NCBI GenBank assembly: GCA_001792895.1
Contig: MARA01000012.1
Coordinates: 992,001 to 1,056,000 of the forward strand
Direction: 5' to 3'
Length of the DNA stretch: 64,000 nucleotides
Source: Lentinus brumalis
Lineage: Eukaryota; Basidiomycota; Agaricomycetes; Polyporales; Polyporaceae
The notes under the pieces: model-generated
Seen by the model: only the letters and a program-made list of their open reading frames with translations
Databases searched by the model: none
Told to the model about the DNA's origin: nothing
Made by a program: the position numbers and the translations under genes
In this document: piece after piece, positions 47,003 through 59,800 of the stretch
Layout of the letters: each line of letters begins with the position of its first letter
Position numbering within the stretch: position 1 is the stretch's first letter

Positions 47003-47635
47003 TCACGATATGAGGAAGAGCCCTGTAACGGAAACCTCGGGTCTCCAGCAGGAAACGCGATAAGGCATGCGTGGTGGCTGGTCAGAACATTCGACCAAGA
47101 TAAGTGACGGACACTGCGAACACTCTCAGATCAGGTAGATACGGTAGATCGTCGAGGGCGTACGTAGAGTGATTGTAATTCCTGTAACCAGCTGGTGAGT
47201 GACTCGACGTTAGCTTTAAACTATCAGACTGTAACCCGTACCTGTCCCCTAGTCAGAGAGAAGGAGAGCCTGAAGTGATGCCGTTCCTAATATGGACGAA
47301 CTTGAAGCTCGGACTCGAAGACCTTCGTGGGCCCGGGGCCCAAGTGAATTTTGTCAAATCATTTGGCTCGCAGTCCCGCCCAAAGCCATCTTCGATACTT
47401 CTTTGAGGTGCACAGAGCAAGCAAAGTTAAAGAGGATCACGGTGGTCACTGTCCAAGCTCAAGCTTTAAAGCTATAAGTCAAGCAAGCAATACAGCAGTT
47501 AGTTAGACGCCCGATATGTCCAGCGTGAAGCGCTGCGTGTGCCAGCCTGATCTCAACGTTGACTTCGGTTCTCCGCCATCTCGACCGCACGCAGCCGGTC
47601 TTTGGTCATCACTGGCGGCCTATATGCTTGGCTGA

Positions 47636-50600
47636 ATGTCGTCGACGTACCACCAGATTCCCTCGCTTGTTTACCAGAGGGATGTTCTGCCTCAGCCGGT
47701 CACTGCTCTCTCCTTCGACCCTGTCTCGGATATCCTCTGGTCTGGAACGAACTCCGGATACGTGTGCGCAAACTACACACCTCGAGGTTTAAGAGGGGTG
47801 CACTACCCCGTGGGGGACACCTTGCCGTGAAGAAGATCTCCGCGACAGACACTAATGTGATCGCGTGCGGCGTTGCCGGCGAGGGTATCGGAGCATGGGG
47901 AAAGGGCGGGGTGAATGCCTGGTACTTCAAGTGAGACCTTTCTTTCTTGCTGTAGAGTACGAGGCTGGAACAAGCTGTTCAGGCCTGGCAATCAAATTAC
48001 CACCTTCTCCGACAAACCTACGAATGCATCCACCATTGCGGTCTCTACAGGCGCGTCTGAGTTGATCTTCCTGAACGCTCAGACTGGCTCCGTATTGCGG
48101 AGAACCCAAGTTCCGTCAATCCTGACCCATCTGCACTTCACGGCTTCCCAGTCGTACTTGGTCTCCGGAGATGCGGACGGTTGGATCCGCTTACATGACC
48201 CGCGAGAGGCTACGACGCGATCACACGGGTCGAATGCGATCAAGGCGCACCTCAGTGGCATACAGGGCATTGAGGCAACTTCGACGCTTCTGTACACAAT
48301 CGGGCTTGGTATCCGGTACGAACCAATTTCTGATTCATAGAAACTTGTGCTGAGAGTTCACAGGCAAGGGCGACCGTACCCTGATCCCCTCGTGAAGATC
48401 TATGATTTGCGCACCTTGAAAGCACTCCCACCCATACCGTTCTCAACGGGACCGGCCTTTATCACTCGGTTCCCTAACCGGCCGTCTACTCTTGCCATCA
48501 CTTCCAATCAAGGTCTCGTGCAAATAGTGGACTCAAGTAACCCAGCTTCCAACGAGTTCCACCAGGTACGTGATATGACTCCCTTTCGTGGACAACACTA
48601 GACACAACTGCCAGCTCGATGCGCCATCGTTCATCAGCTCAGTCGCGGCCTCACCGACTGGTGCTTATATGGCGTTCGGTGACTCCGACGGCGCCATCCA
48701 TCTGCTTTCTGCTGCTGAAGACGAGGCTATGCTGCCTTTCAACGGGTTTGAAGGCAAGCCGCTCGATTGGCCAGATGCCCCCGATGCCCTCCCGGATGTC
48801 AACTGGACGAAGTCGACGTGAGCATACACACCTCGCACCTCCGTATCAGCATTGACGAGTGGTCTCTAGTCCTCTGAGCACGATCGGAATGCCGTACTAC
48901 GACTCGCTTCTGCTCTCGTCGTGGTCGAAAGACTTCGTGCCTTCAAACATGTACTTCCCGCCTCCCACGAAGATTCCGCAGCAGGTCTTGAGTTCGATCA
49001 AAGTCAATGACTCCATTGCCTATGCAACCCTGCCCAAAGAGCTGAGAGGCCGCCGCAATGTCGTTGCTACTGCACCACGGAAGCCTGGCGGTAGGTTCAG
49101 GAGCGGCAGGACGCGTTACAATGACGTAGGTCCTGCTAGCTGAGACTTTCAGACATCATCTCACCGAGCCTTTAGTCCGAACCTGTGACACCAACATACG
49201 AGTACAACCCAGAGATCATCCCGAAATGCTACCGCAAAGTCGAGATCGAGTATTCGAAGTTCGGTGTTGAGGACTTCGACTTTGGGTACGTGTGATGGAG
49301 GATCTCTACCAGAACATATCTGACAGACACATCCGCAGATTCTACAACCGCACGTCCTTCAGCGGTCTGGAGACGCACATCCTTAATTCGTACACGAACC
49401 CGCTGGTACAGGTGATGCATTATACGCTCCCTATCAGGCGTCTGGCGAAGTCACATATCACGACGGACTGTCCTCGCGAGCACTGCCTTTTGTGCGAGCT
49501 GGGCTTCGTGACACGCATGCTCGAGGATGCACACGGGACCAACTGTCAGGCGAGCAACTTCTGCAAGACCGTCGGCGTGTTGGCGCAGAGTATGTATCAT
49601 TATCGTCACTGGACAAGCCATACGTATGCTCATGAACGAAGTAGTGAACAACGCCATCGAGTTGATCGACTATGGACGCGAAAGTACAGAGCTCAACTAC
49701 GCCCACATGATCCAAATTTTCCACCGCTTTTTGATCGACCACCTGAGCTCCGAGGGCAACACCTTCCCCCACAACCCCGTCCTCCTCCCCAATCTCGGGC
49801 CAGCCGATGTACTCTCCCCTGCGCCGGCTCCGATCACGCAGTTGCTCGGCATTGACGCAAAGAACGTCATTGTCTGCCAGAGCTGCCATGCTGTGCGCGA
49901 GAAGGAGAACATGACCCACCTCGTCGACCTGACATACCCCGTGCGCAGATTACCCACGAACGATCCCGCCCACGAGACGGACTTCACGTCGATCCTCCGG
50001 AACTCGCTGCTCCGCCAGACCACGCACAAGGCGACGTGCCAGACGTGCAAGCAGTTCGCGACGTTTGAGAGTCGCCGCTCAATACGCTCGCGGGACTTGC
50101 CTCCGCTCCTGGCCGTGAATGCGGCCTGTCACAACGAGGACACCCACAAGTTCTGGCGCGATCAGAGGCGTACAACGTTCCTGAAGCCGAGAATTGAGCT
50201 TCGGGGGCACATTGACGGCATGGACGACCCCGAGACGGTCGTTTATGAACTGAGAGCAATGGTCGTCCAGGTGGTTGAGAAGGATGCACACTCACATCTT
50301 GTTGGGATAGTCAAAGGTAGGCTTGTCGTTCGATCTCCATACATCATACTCATAAGAGATGTAGTGCCTGAAGCAGAGGAGTCGGACCCTGAGCCTTGGT
50401 TTATCTTCAATGATTTCGCGGTGCAGAACATCACTGAAGAGGAGGCATTGAGTATCCCGTCGAGCTGGAAGGTGACGAGCGTTGTGTAAATTCAATGATA
50501 CTCGCTGTTCTGACAGGCGTTGCACCGCAGGTTCCTGCAATTGTGTACCTAGAGCGGGTCGACGTATGTCAACGTCTCGATTTCAGCGCCCTCCCCGACA

Positions 50601-51794
50601 AAATGGACCGTACTATCCTGTGCCGTGATACGAACATCGCCATGTAAGACCCAAGCCTCTTGCAGTGTTCGCTGGTCTTGCGTTGACCTTGCTCACCACC
50701 CTGCAGGAACCGGGATCCGCGTGCCATCAAGCACGAGCCTCTGCGCCCTGAAGAACTCCCAAAGCCCGGCACACTCATCGCCATCGACGCAGAGTTCGTG
50801 TCTATGCAACAGGAGGAGACCGAGTATCGCTCTGATGGCACGAAGAAGGTCATTCGTCCCGCACGGCTGTCCCTGGCTCGAGTCTCAGTCTTGCGAGGTG
50901 ATGGACCGAAGGAGGGCGTGCCTTTCATTGATGACCACATCCATACTAGTGAGATCATCGTGGACTACCTGACGGAGTTCTCCGGCATCAAATGTGCGTT
51001 GCTTCAATGCTTCGTGCGCGTTGAACATCGCAACTGACCAGGAGGACCCAGTCGGAGATCTGGACCCCAGCTTGAGTCGCTACACCCTGACACCCCTGAA
51101 GGTGGTGTACAAGAAGCTGCGCCTCCTCGTCGATAGCGGGTGTATCTTCATCGGACATGGTCTGTCGAAGGACTTCCGCATCATCAGTACGTCCATGTGT
51201 CCCGTTGCGCTGGTACGGACAGGAAGCTCTGACAGCTATTGTTACATAGATATCTTCGTCCCGCCGGAACAAGTCATCGACACAGTAGACCTGTACTACC
51301 TTGAGAACCGCCAGCGCCGACTATCCTTGCGTTTCCTGACTTGGTTCGTCCTCAACGAGACCATTCAGATGGACACCCACGACTCGATCGAGGACGCCCT
51401 GTCGGCGCTCAAGCTATATAAGGTCCATCTTCAACTGGAGGCCGAAGGGACATTCGACAAAAAGCTTGAGGAGCTCTACCGCGAAGGCCGACAATATGTA
51501 CGTCTATGTGGTCTCATAATCGTTCCGGACGACTATTGACGTCGCATCGTTTAACAGAACTTTAAGCCGCCCGCGCCTCCTGGTCAGCAGCAGAGCACGA
51601 CGCCAGCGCCGCCGTCGGGCACAGCAAGTCCCATGCCGCAGATCGCCATTGGGCGCGGGGCGTTCTTGCAGCAGCCGCAATTTGGCGGACCTGGAAACCA
51701 CTACCCGTTGAACGCCGTTGCCACGCCTCCGTTCTTCCCAATCCCAGGACCCAATCACCATGGGTACATGCAGCATAATTGGAGGAATAGGTAG
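47636..51794 (+). CDS. PAN2: PAN2, catalytic subunit of the PAN2-PAN3 deadenylase
   Basis: The start is MSSTYHQIPSLVYQRDVLPQ at 47636. WD40 blades follow (VTALSFDPVSDILWSGTNSG; YLVSGDADGWIRLHD; VAASPTGAYMAFGDSDGAIH). A linker holds MYFPPPTKIPQQVLSSIK and the PAN3-binding stretch IPKCYRKVEIEYSKFGVEDF. The pseudo-ubiquitin-hydrolase domain has CPREHCLLCELGFVTRML and NCQASNFCKTVGVLAQ. The RNase D/DEDD exonuclease has IAIDAEFVSMQQEE (Asp and Glu), IFIGHGLSKDFRII (Asp) and MDTHDSIEDALSALKLY (His and Asp), so all catalytic residues are present. A Pro/Gly-rich tail ends GYMQHNWRNR with TAG at 51792-51794. PAN2-PAN3 starts shortening of mRNA poly(A) tails in the cytoplasm. The gene has about thirteen introns and faces LCP5 tail to tail with 178 bp between. 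Confidence 0.95.
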
Positions 51795-51972
51795 TGCCGT
51801 CGCTGCCGCGATGCGGGGACGAGGAGCGTACAGAACTGTAGCATTGATCCACAGCACATGTATCGACTAGACTGGCCTTTCGTTGTATGTATCGTCGCAA
51901 TCGCATTGCTCTCGAGTTGCAAACAATGAAATGCATGTCAGCTCGAGGCGGGTCGTATTACTGGTTAATAGG

Positions 51973-53250
51973 CTACGCTCTACGGTTACTTTTGGACTGC
52001 ACCCTCTTCTTCGACGCCTTGACCTCCTTCTCGAACCTGCTCCGCTTCCTCTGTCTCGGCCCATCGTCCCCGAGGTCGTCAAACGCATCGTCTGTTGACC
52101 TCGCCCTGGAGCGTGACAGCACGCTCTCCTTCTTCCCTCTCTGGCGCAGCTCCTCATACCCATCTCCCATAACGCCCTGCCTGGTTCTCCCGACAGACTT
52201 GATGATATCCCTGAACTCATCATCCAAACCGACACCAGGGACACGTCCACGCCGAGAGGACGCTGTGCCAGTTCCACCAAGCGCAACGTCTGCCTCGTCC
52301 AGCGCACGCCGACGCGTCTCCTTCTTCTTCATCACCAAGCGCGTGAAGTTCTCCTCCTCGAACTCGACCATGCGCTTGAGTTCGCGCGCACGGGCGGACG
52401 ACAGGGCAGGCGTGGAGCCCAGACCTGAGGTCGACTCCACGTACGGCTTCGAGGGGTCGAGGTGTGCAAGGTTGGCGAGTGCGGAGGGGACGGGCGCACG
52501 GCGCGACCTGTCCTTGTCCCTGGATTTGCTGGGTTCGACGTACGGCACGGGTGCGAGCTTCGGCGGGCGGTAGACGCCATCGCGGTCGTCGCGATCAACA
52601 GCGCCGCCTTCTTCGTCCTCGTCCTCGGACCCTTGGTCCATGAGTGCTTGCGGGTTCGGGCGGAACGCGAGTGGATCTAGCCGGCCTATGAACATCTGGA
52701 GGAGGAAACTGATACTATGAGGAGACGCACCGTTGGCAATATTCTTGTTCGCCGAGTCTCCCTCTTCTGCGATGCGCACCAGCTTGTCGATCTGGTACTT
52801 CATCCTTCCCTCCAGCACCTTGACCTTCTCCATCACAACTCTTGCTTCAACTGCGGCGTCCACGCGATCCCCCGCACCACTGCCACGAGGCGGCCGATCT
52901 TTCGCGCTGAACGGAGCTTGAGGAGGGGATCGTTCCGATAGAGAGTGCCCAATTGCGCGTCGAGCTGTCAGGAGGCTGAGGGACTGGAGGTAGGAGAGCA
53001 TCATATGGTGTTTGAGGGAGAGTAGGGAGATTCCCTCGCGGGTATCTAGTTCGCTCTGCCTGCGACAAGCCATACGCGTCAGAGTCGCACGGAGACCTCT
53101 GTACCCGAACACTTACTTTTCCCGCAGAGTCTTCACTATATCCCTAGCCGCAGACATGCTGACTTTCATCTGGTCGAGAAGGTCGCAAAATGCCTGCACG
53201 TTCTCTTCGTTAGGCACAGTGGCCGCGTCATTTGCGCTTGCCGTCGCCAT
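51973..53250 (-). CDS. LCP5/neuroguidin, U3 snoRNP-associated Sas10/C1D family protein
   Basis: The start MATASANDAATVPNEENVQA (53250) leads to FCDLLDQMKVSMSAARDIVK. Exon 2 has GISLLSLKHHMMLSYLQSLS, and the Sas10/C1D core is VMEKVKVLEGRMKYQIDKLV followed, after an intron, by DPLAFRPNPQALMD and VYRPPKLAPVPYVEPSKSRD. The remaining half is charged and Arg-rich and ends KKRVQSKSNRRA. This order is that of neuroguidin and yeast Lcp5, nucleolar proteins needed for early 18S rRNA processing. The frame would stay open over the second intron, so the true boundary at IANG/DPLAF is set by the family match. Acidic EDEDEEGG follows. Confidence 0.88.
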
Positions 53251-54083
53251 ATACCAGGGATGGAGAATGGAGAAGAGGTGAGGATACTGTCAGGTAGATG
53301 GAGAGCTTTGAAGAAAGCCTGCGAGCAATAAGTGAGCAAATTTCGCTAACGCGGACAATATTGAGATAGAATCAGTTAACGGGTTTCTAAGCCGCCGCTC
53401 ATAATGTTATTTATCGAGCGTAATGCGTGTCATCAAAGTTATCAGAGCCCAGTGCGTTTCATCCTTGCTACAAAACCGCCAGAACTGAACAGCTCAGACT
53501 CACCGATGGGCGATTCACCGACCTGAGGTCGACGTGGCAGAAGTGAAGGATGCATCTTGGGGTGCCGAGCTCTATATGGGACCTCTTATAGTCACCTGCA
53601 TAGTCTTCCATCTTCCTTCACACGCTCGCTTGTACGTAACTTCGATGGTCACCGGGTTCCTCGAGCGGCGAGGTGCTATCCGCCACTGCTATGTATGTGA
53701 TCCCAATATTTCCAGGTCCCAATGTACCAAGTACGACATCTTCTATAGCACTTGACGCTTCAAGCTATAAGCTTTGAACCCAAGGTCGCGAAGACATCTA
53801 AGCACCATCGAGTATGAATGAAGTACGGCTCATGCGCCAGAGTAGATATTGTCATCAGAAGACTCTCACTCCGCTGAATGACATGCAGCGGAGAGAGAGC
53901 TCTCAACGCCCAAATCGATGGTGAACTCCTTCTCGGTGGCTCTGTCGCGCAGCTATGAGTTTACACAGTGCAATAGAAGGGTGTTTGGCAACTTACGATG
54001 CATCGTGTGGCCGCCAGTGGGAGTCCCTGATATGGTACAGCTAGAGGACGGCCGAATGTAAGTATATGACTATGTGGGATACC
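53251..54083. other. intergenic region, no gene seen
   Basis: Promoter side of the LCP5 gene and 3' flank of the F-box gene. No coding signal. Confidence 0.55.
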
Positions 54084-56263
54084 TCAAGCAGCACGACGCA
54101 CCAGGTTGCCCAAGGTCCGGTCCGGGCGAGAGAATACTTGGCAATGCGAACACTTGGGAGGTGTCGACGATGCGCCCAGGAGTTGTTCGATATCGGAAAG
54201 CGTCGTGTCTGGAGGCAAGCGCAATGCCACCAGCAAACGCGGCATGTCAAAGCTGTATGAGACGCAAACTGCGTCGGCCTCCCACGGCGGGACATCATGA
54301 TAGTCCTGCCAGTGCGCCAGCAACTCGTTGCACGTCATGTGTCTCGCGCCAGAATGATACCGTTCGCATGACCGGCACTCGAATATCGACGTGAGCGCAT
54401 TGAGAAGTGTTGTGTCTGCAGCTGCGTCGACGTCTTGGGCCTTTGGGTCGGCCGATCCTTCGGAGTCAGACTCATAGTCGACGTCCGACTCAGAGTCTTC
54501 ATTGACATCTTGCTTCTTGCCTTTGCCCTTCCCTTTGCGCTTCGAAACTGAAGCTTTGGTCTTCTTGCTGGCCTTCGCATCGCCGGACGTCGCGGCGATT
54601 GCACTTGGCCTCGTCGTTTCCCGAACGAGCTCGGCGAGGAAATGTTTCGCGGGAAGTCGGTACTTCTCTTCTGATTCTTGAAGCAAAACCGCCTCGATAC
54701 CAGCAAACTGCTCCTCCGGGAGGTCCTCTGCCGGGTCTTCGGCTGCAGTGAGCAAGGCTGCCATGCATGGCAATTTGCGCGCGACATCGAACTTCGGTAG
54801 CGTGCTTTTCTCGGGATACAGGCCACGGTCCTTTTCAAGATACTTGTTGTAGTATGTCCGCAATTCGTTCAGGCGCGAGTACCACTTCCGCTTGAATGCT
54901 TCCTCTGCTTGACGGGCTCGTTCCGCGTCGATCAGTTCGATCAGTTTGGGCCGCATGATGTTCCAACCTAGGGAGAGTCAGCGACGACTATTTCTACCAT
55001 TGCAGCAATCAGCTGAATCACGCACTCCTTGTCGTCAGGGGACGAGGTTGAAGGATCAACTTCTCGAAACCTGCGGTCCATCGCGGAAGGTCGCCATGTG
55101 TGTAGCCAAGCTGTCTGAGTTTCTCTTTGACACTAATGTATGGTGAGATTCGAGTGACCGCAATGCTGAAGGATTTCTTACGCATCAGCATGATCATACA
55201 TGACTTGTTCGTCGGCTTTCTCCTTGGTTCTGTTCTGTGCACGTTCCCTTTGGCGCAGGACCGAATCGAACTTGAAACACGTTGAAGTCCCAAGGCTTAG
55301 ATTGATTGATCACGGCAGAGCTCACCTCAAGTCTGGCTTTGGTCTCCAATCTACGTTTCTTGACGAATTCTTTGAGTGCACGCGCTCCCTCGGATTGAAC
55401 CTTCTTGTACTGTTCGACCATAGCCAAGAACTCGGGCTCATAGAACTTGTCCCCAGAATGCTGGTCTCCCTGTCCCCTCGAGTGATAGTCTGAGAAAACA
55501 TCAACCGCGAAGAACTGGTCACGCGTAAGAGGGGGACATACGAGCACGGTCACGCGCTTCAGGTAGCAGGTTGAATACAACGGACATTATTGACATGTCA
55601 TTCTTGATGTCCGTTTGTTTCGCCAGTTTCGAGCCCAAGATGACGCTACGAACAGTGACATTGAGCATCCTATGCGCCGCAACCTCCGAGTGGACTTACT
55701 TGGCCTTCCAGCATGCGGCACAAAAGCGCACTCGAGCAGCATAGCTATACTTCCAGGTGGCTCTTCCGGCACCGCACGCCTGTATTCGCACGTCAATACT
55801 CTGGCGTTGAATGGCAAGTGATCATCACCTCACCATACAATGAGTGTCGAATACTAGCGAAGCATAGCGGGGCTCACTGAATCCTTCGGGACATTCAGGT
55901 ATTGGTGGGTCAAGGTTCCTGCGTGCCGCTACCCAGATTGTGCGCATGTTACGAGACATGAGCGTTTCCCTGAGCTCGAGAGATGCGCGCGCCAAGTGGA
56001 GGAGGTCGAGAGGGTGCAAGTGCGACGCGATCTACGACCAATGAGAGGTAGTGTGTGAACGGGCAACAAGACACTGTACTTCGAAGGACGCAAACCTCCA
56101 AGAACACATCAACTGGAATGTTCATGACTTGCATCAGCTTGCCGACGTTCTTTCCCTTCGGTAGTTTGCCCTTGGTATTCTCCACTGCTTTAGGTGGTCC
56201 CGACTGGCGGCAGCGGTAGCGGTACGTATCACGCTCTCCAATCTTAGGCTTCATGTTGTCCAT
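54084..56263 (-). CDS. F-box protein with a small Cys-rich motif
   Basis: The start chosen is MDNMKPKIGERDTYRYRCRQ; a Met at 56290 would add nine residues. A Lys-rich leader is followed by the F-box: MQVMNIPVDVFLE-IASHL, then HPLDLLHLARASLELRETLM and MRTIWVAARRNLD. Next PEGFSEPRYASLVFDTHCM-Q runs into a Cys motif (ACGAGRATWKYSYAARVRFC ... AACWKAK), a paired-Cys module typical of Agaricomycete F-box proteins. The rest is helical and charged, with GDKFYEPEFLAMVEQYKKVQ, LRQLGYTHGDLPRWTAGFEK and AFKRKWYSRLNELRTYYNKY. After a Ser/Asp-rich and Lys-rich stretch, the last part has a second Cys/His group (FECRSCERYHSGARHMTCNE). F-box proteins recruit targets to SCF ubiquitin ligases; the target is unknown. 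TGA at 54084-54086. Seven or more introns. Confidence 0.82.
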
Positions 56264-56895
56264 TGCAGACGGACGGACGGCGGTGATCACCGGAGTGGAG
56301 ACGAATGGTGGTTGCGGTCAGAGGCTGCTTAACTGATTGTTACTGATAGACCAAGCAAGGTCAGTTGAAACTCCGCCTTCTACAGCCACAGACGCGTCGA
56401 AAATCATTCGCGTCCGCCCCGTGACGGCGAACAAGACGTTAACGCTAATAGCGAAACGATCGCTGCACACTAACATTACTAAGTCACAACCCCAAGGCTA
56501 GTACTTAATGCATTGTCGGCCTAGTGTATCACTTGGTCGTCAGCGCGTCAGCGTTCGTGCGTTAGTTGAGTCTTAAGCTTGACCCGACAAGTCCATGGTC
56601 GTCTTTGTCGGCTACAATACATAATGGTGATCCACACGCGCCGAAAGTTGGCGACATCGAAAACGTGCGATAGACAGCCGGGAACTCCAAGCAGACATGT
56701 TTACATTGCGGCTCGTCCGACGACGATCTCCATCTTCATGACCTGATTTCCAAGACTCGAGTTTCTGAGATGTAACTGCAGTGTCAACGCGAAGGCGCCG
56801 CGTCGCTTCATGGCGCACGGATGATGTGAGTATGTGCTTTGTGAAGGTCAATTAACAGCAGCGTTACAACGGAATGCTTTTTCGTTCCACTTCTC
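56264..56895. other. intergenic, upstream of the F-box gene
   Basis: Promoter of the F-box gene and 3' flank of NOT4. No gene seen. Confidence 0.5.
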
Positions 56896-59800
56896 TCAGA
56901 AGTCCTCGTACTCGTCCACCGGTTTCAGTCCCTGCAAGCTCTGCATCACCTCCCTCAGCTCCGCCTCCACAAACTGCGCAGCCTCCTTCGCCACCAGCAG
57001 CTTCTTCTCCAGCTCGTCCGCAGACATCGCCCTGTACTCCCCATCCTGATTGATGAGCCCAATGTTGTCGAAGCGGGGGAGCGTGTTGCCCAGCCGCGGA
57101 AGGGAACCGTTCGGGTCCCAGCCATTGTCGTTGAACGAGAGCACGGCGCGGACCGCGGCAGTGTTGATGTCGCGGTGGAGTTCCTCTAACTTCGAAAGCT
57201 GCACCTCCATCCAACGCGCACGCCGCTCCAGAGCGAGGGTGAGTGCCGCGACCTCGTCCTCCTTGCCTTGGTTGTTCTGGTCATCTCCGCCGTCCTCGAG
57301 GAAGTCATCGCCCTTCAACATGTCACGGAGCACGCCGTCGAACGAGGAACTGTCGTCCCAGGTCGTACGGGGAAGCAGTCTCAGCAAGTCGGAGATGGTC
57401 TGCGTCAATGTCTCCAGGAGTTGCTGGAACGACGAGACAGCGTTGTCGATCGAACCGGACGGCATGTTGTTAGCGAACGAACCACCCCCTACGGACAGGG
57501 CGGAGAGGGCATGGACAAGGGGCCCATACTCCAACGGCACCTTGGAGGCCGGATTGATCTTCGACATGTCGAAGAATGGATGCCTCGGCAGGTCAAGCCA
57601 AGGGAACTGGACATGGAGCTCGGCCAACATGTCCTTGACCGAAAGGGGCTGGATGGGTGCCCTGTCGACCGAATGGGCACGGGAATTGTTCGAGCTGCTG
57701 TCGCGGCCGTCTGGTAACTGAGGTGCATCCGAGGTGGCGGCTGACGGAAGTGTAGACGAGGCATCGACCCCATGGTCATCTCTGGGTATCTTGATCGGCT
57801 TCGTGACAGGCTTGTTTTTCTTCGGCATCTTCGCGAGAATGGGTGCCTGGACCACAGGCTCCGATGGCGAGGGGGTAATGGGGATGCTCTGCTTCGAAGC
57901 CTGCGTCTTGCGTCCAACCTTGTCGGCCGGAGCGGCAGCGACACTGGCGGGCGTCGGCGGCGTGGCCTTACCAGCCTGCTTACTCGCCTTCGCTGCGGCA
58001 GCAGCAGCACGCTGAGCTTCAGCAGCACGCTCGCGCTCAACCCTCTCCGCCACCTCCTTCTCCGCACGCTCCTTGGCAGCCTGTTCCCGCTCCTTCGCCG
58101 CCTTCTCCCTCTCGGCCTTCTCCTTCTCAGCCTTCTCCTTAGCTGCCTTCTCTTTCTCCGCCTTTATCGCGGCCTGCCGCTCTTTCTCCGCAGCCTTCTC
58201 CTTGGCAAGACGCTCCTTCTCGGCCGCACGAGCAGCAGCCTTCTCCTGGGCAAGGCGCGCACGCTCCGCAGCGCGCTCGGCTGCAGCGGCTTTCTTCGCA
58301 GCCTTGCGCGCGGCCTTCTCCTGTGCAGCAGTGTCGAGCGACTCGGGTTCGGCAGCAGGGGTTTCGGCATCCTGTGGAACGTCGAGAGCAGCGGCTTGCT
58401 CAGGAGCCACAGACAGTGCAGGGAAGTCTGAAGAAGACAGAGCAGGAGACTCGAAGAGAATAGGGGAGGGGACCGTCGACACTGTAATGACGGCATAACG
58501 AGAGAACGAACGAACGAGTGGACGGGAGTATATGGGAGGGGTGAACGAGAATACGACAGTCGAACGCAGCGGAAGGAGACCCAACAAGAACAAGCGTAAG
58601 TCAGCGTCAACGTACTTTCACAAGTATCCATCCTACCGGGAGGACAGATACAGCGAGCAGAGCGCGGGCGATGCAGCGACGGGAAGTGGAGACCGGGCCG
58701 TTGTGATGGTTGATCTCAAGGCCGATGATACAGTTTCCGCACTGAAAGTACGGCAGCTCGGTACACAGACCTGGGACGCCCACCCGACGAAGCGGAAGAG
58801 AAAGGACTCACCATGTGCAGAGCCGCTTTGCGACACATCCATGCTTGTAGACGGGCCACTTCCATAGGCATGCTGGTTCGTGAGCGCAGGACTTGCTACA
58901 GCTTCGTCGGGATATGACAAGCCGGGAGGAGGGCCAAACGCCATGGGATGAGAGGTGAAGCTGTCTATGCCCGGCGGGGGAAACCGGCCGTTTGGCAGAG
59001 CTTGACTGAGGCTTGGAGAAGCCATTCTCGCTGACATTATAGCAGGGTCATTGAATGGCTGGCCCGAGTTGTACGGTGACTGGTCTGTATGATAGAGGGG
59101 TATGTCATAGGAAAAGAGCGGAGGACGCTAGTCAACAACATATTACACAAATACAACTCGAGGAGCCCTACCCATCGGTCCGTTCCTCGAGACGTTCGCC
59201 CGCTCGCGACTCGACATGATCAGCTCCCTCAACTGCTGCTCACTGACACCGTTGTCGTAAGCGGGCTGGAAGCGGTTCATTTGGGGAGCATGCTGGTTGT
59301 ATTGAGGCTGAGCAGCCTGCATGTGCTGTGCCAACGGCGAACTCATGACAGAGTTGCTCTGGTAGTGGTTGGCGTATTCGTGCTGTCGAGCAGGGAATGG
59401 CCATTGCTGCGAGACATGTCCAGAGAAGTCGGCAGCATTGTGATGATGCGCCAGATGGGAGAGACTATCGGTATTGCTGAGGGGAGACGAGGCATGAAGG
59501 GAAGAAGAGGCAGAGCCCTGGCGGCCGCGCGCGAACCCAAATCTAGAAACCTTGCGCTCTTCGTCCACGGGAGAGAACTTGCGCGAGGGGGCCTCATCCC
59601 CGACATCTCCGGCAAACGGGTTGAACGAGCCGGTGTAGCTGGATCCAGTCGATTGGCGTTCCAACATGCCTTTCCCTGTGAGTGGATCGTATACAGTGCG
59701 TTGACCCTGCGGAGCAACGGGAATACCGGGCGGGGGGCCAAGAGGAGTCGACGAAGCCTGACCACCTGGTCGCAGAGCGGGGAAGACATCGAAGAAGCCC

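Larger units (their letters stand above)
46878..47635. other. divergent promoter region, ureohydrolase / PAN2
   Basis: Apart from the TATA box and the inverted repeat I see nothing coding in these 758 bp. Confidence 0.5.

Noticed and set aside
47517..47635. earlier ATG at 47517 as PAN2 start
   Set aside because: Its frame does not lead into the WD40 domain; the Met at 47636 gives the N terminus usual for the family.
57772..58431. 219-codon plus-strand frame rich in Leu/Arg, looking like membrane segments
   Set aside because: Antisense to the Ala/Lys/Glu helix of NOT4; Leu runs are the complement of Glu/Lys codons.
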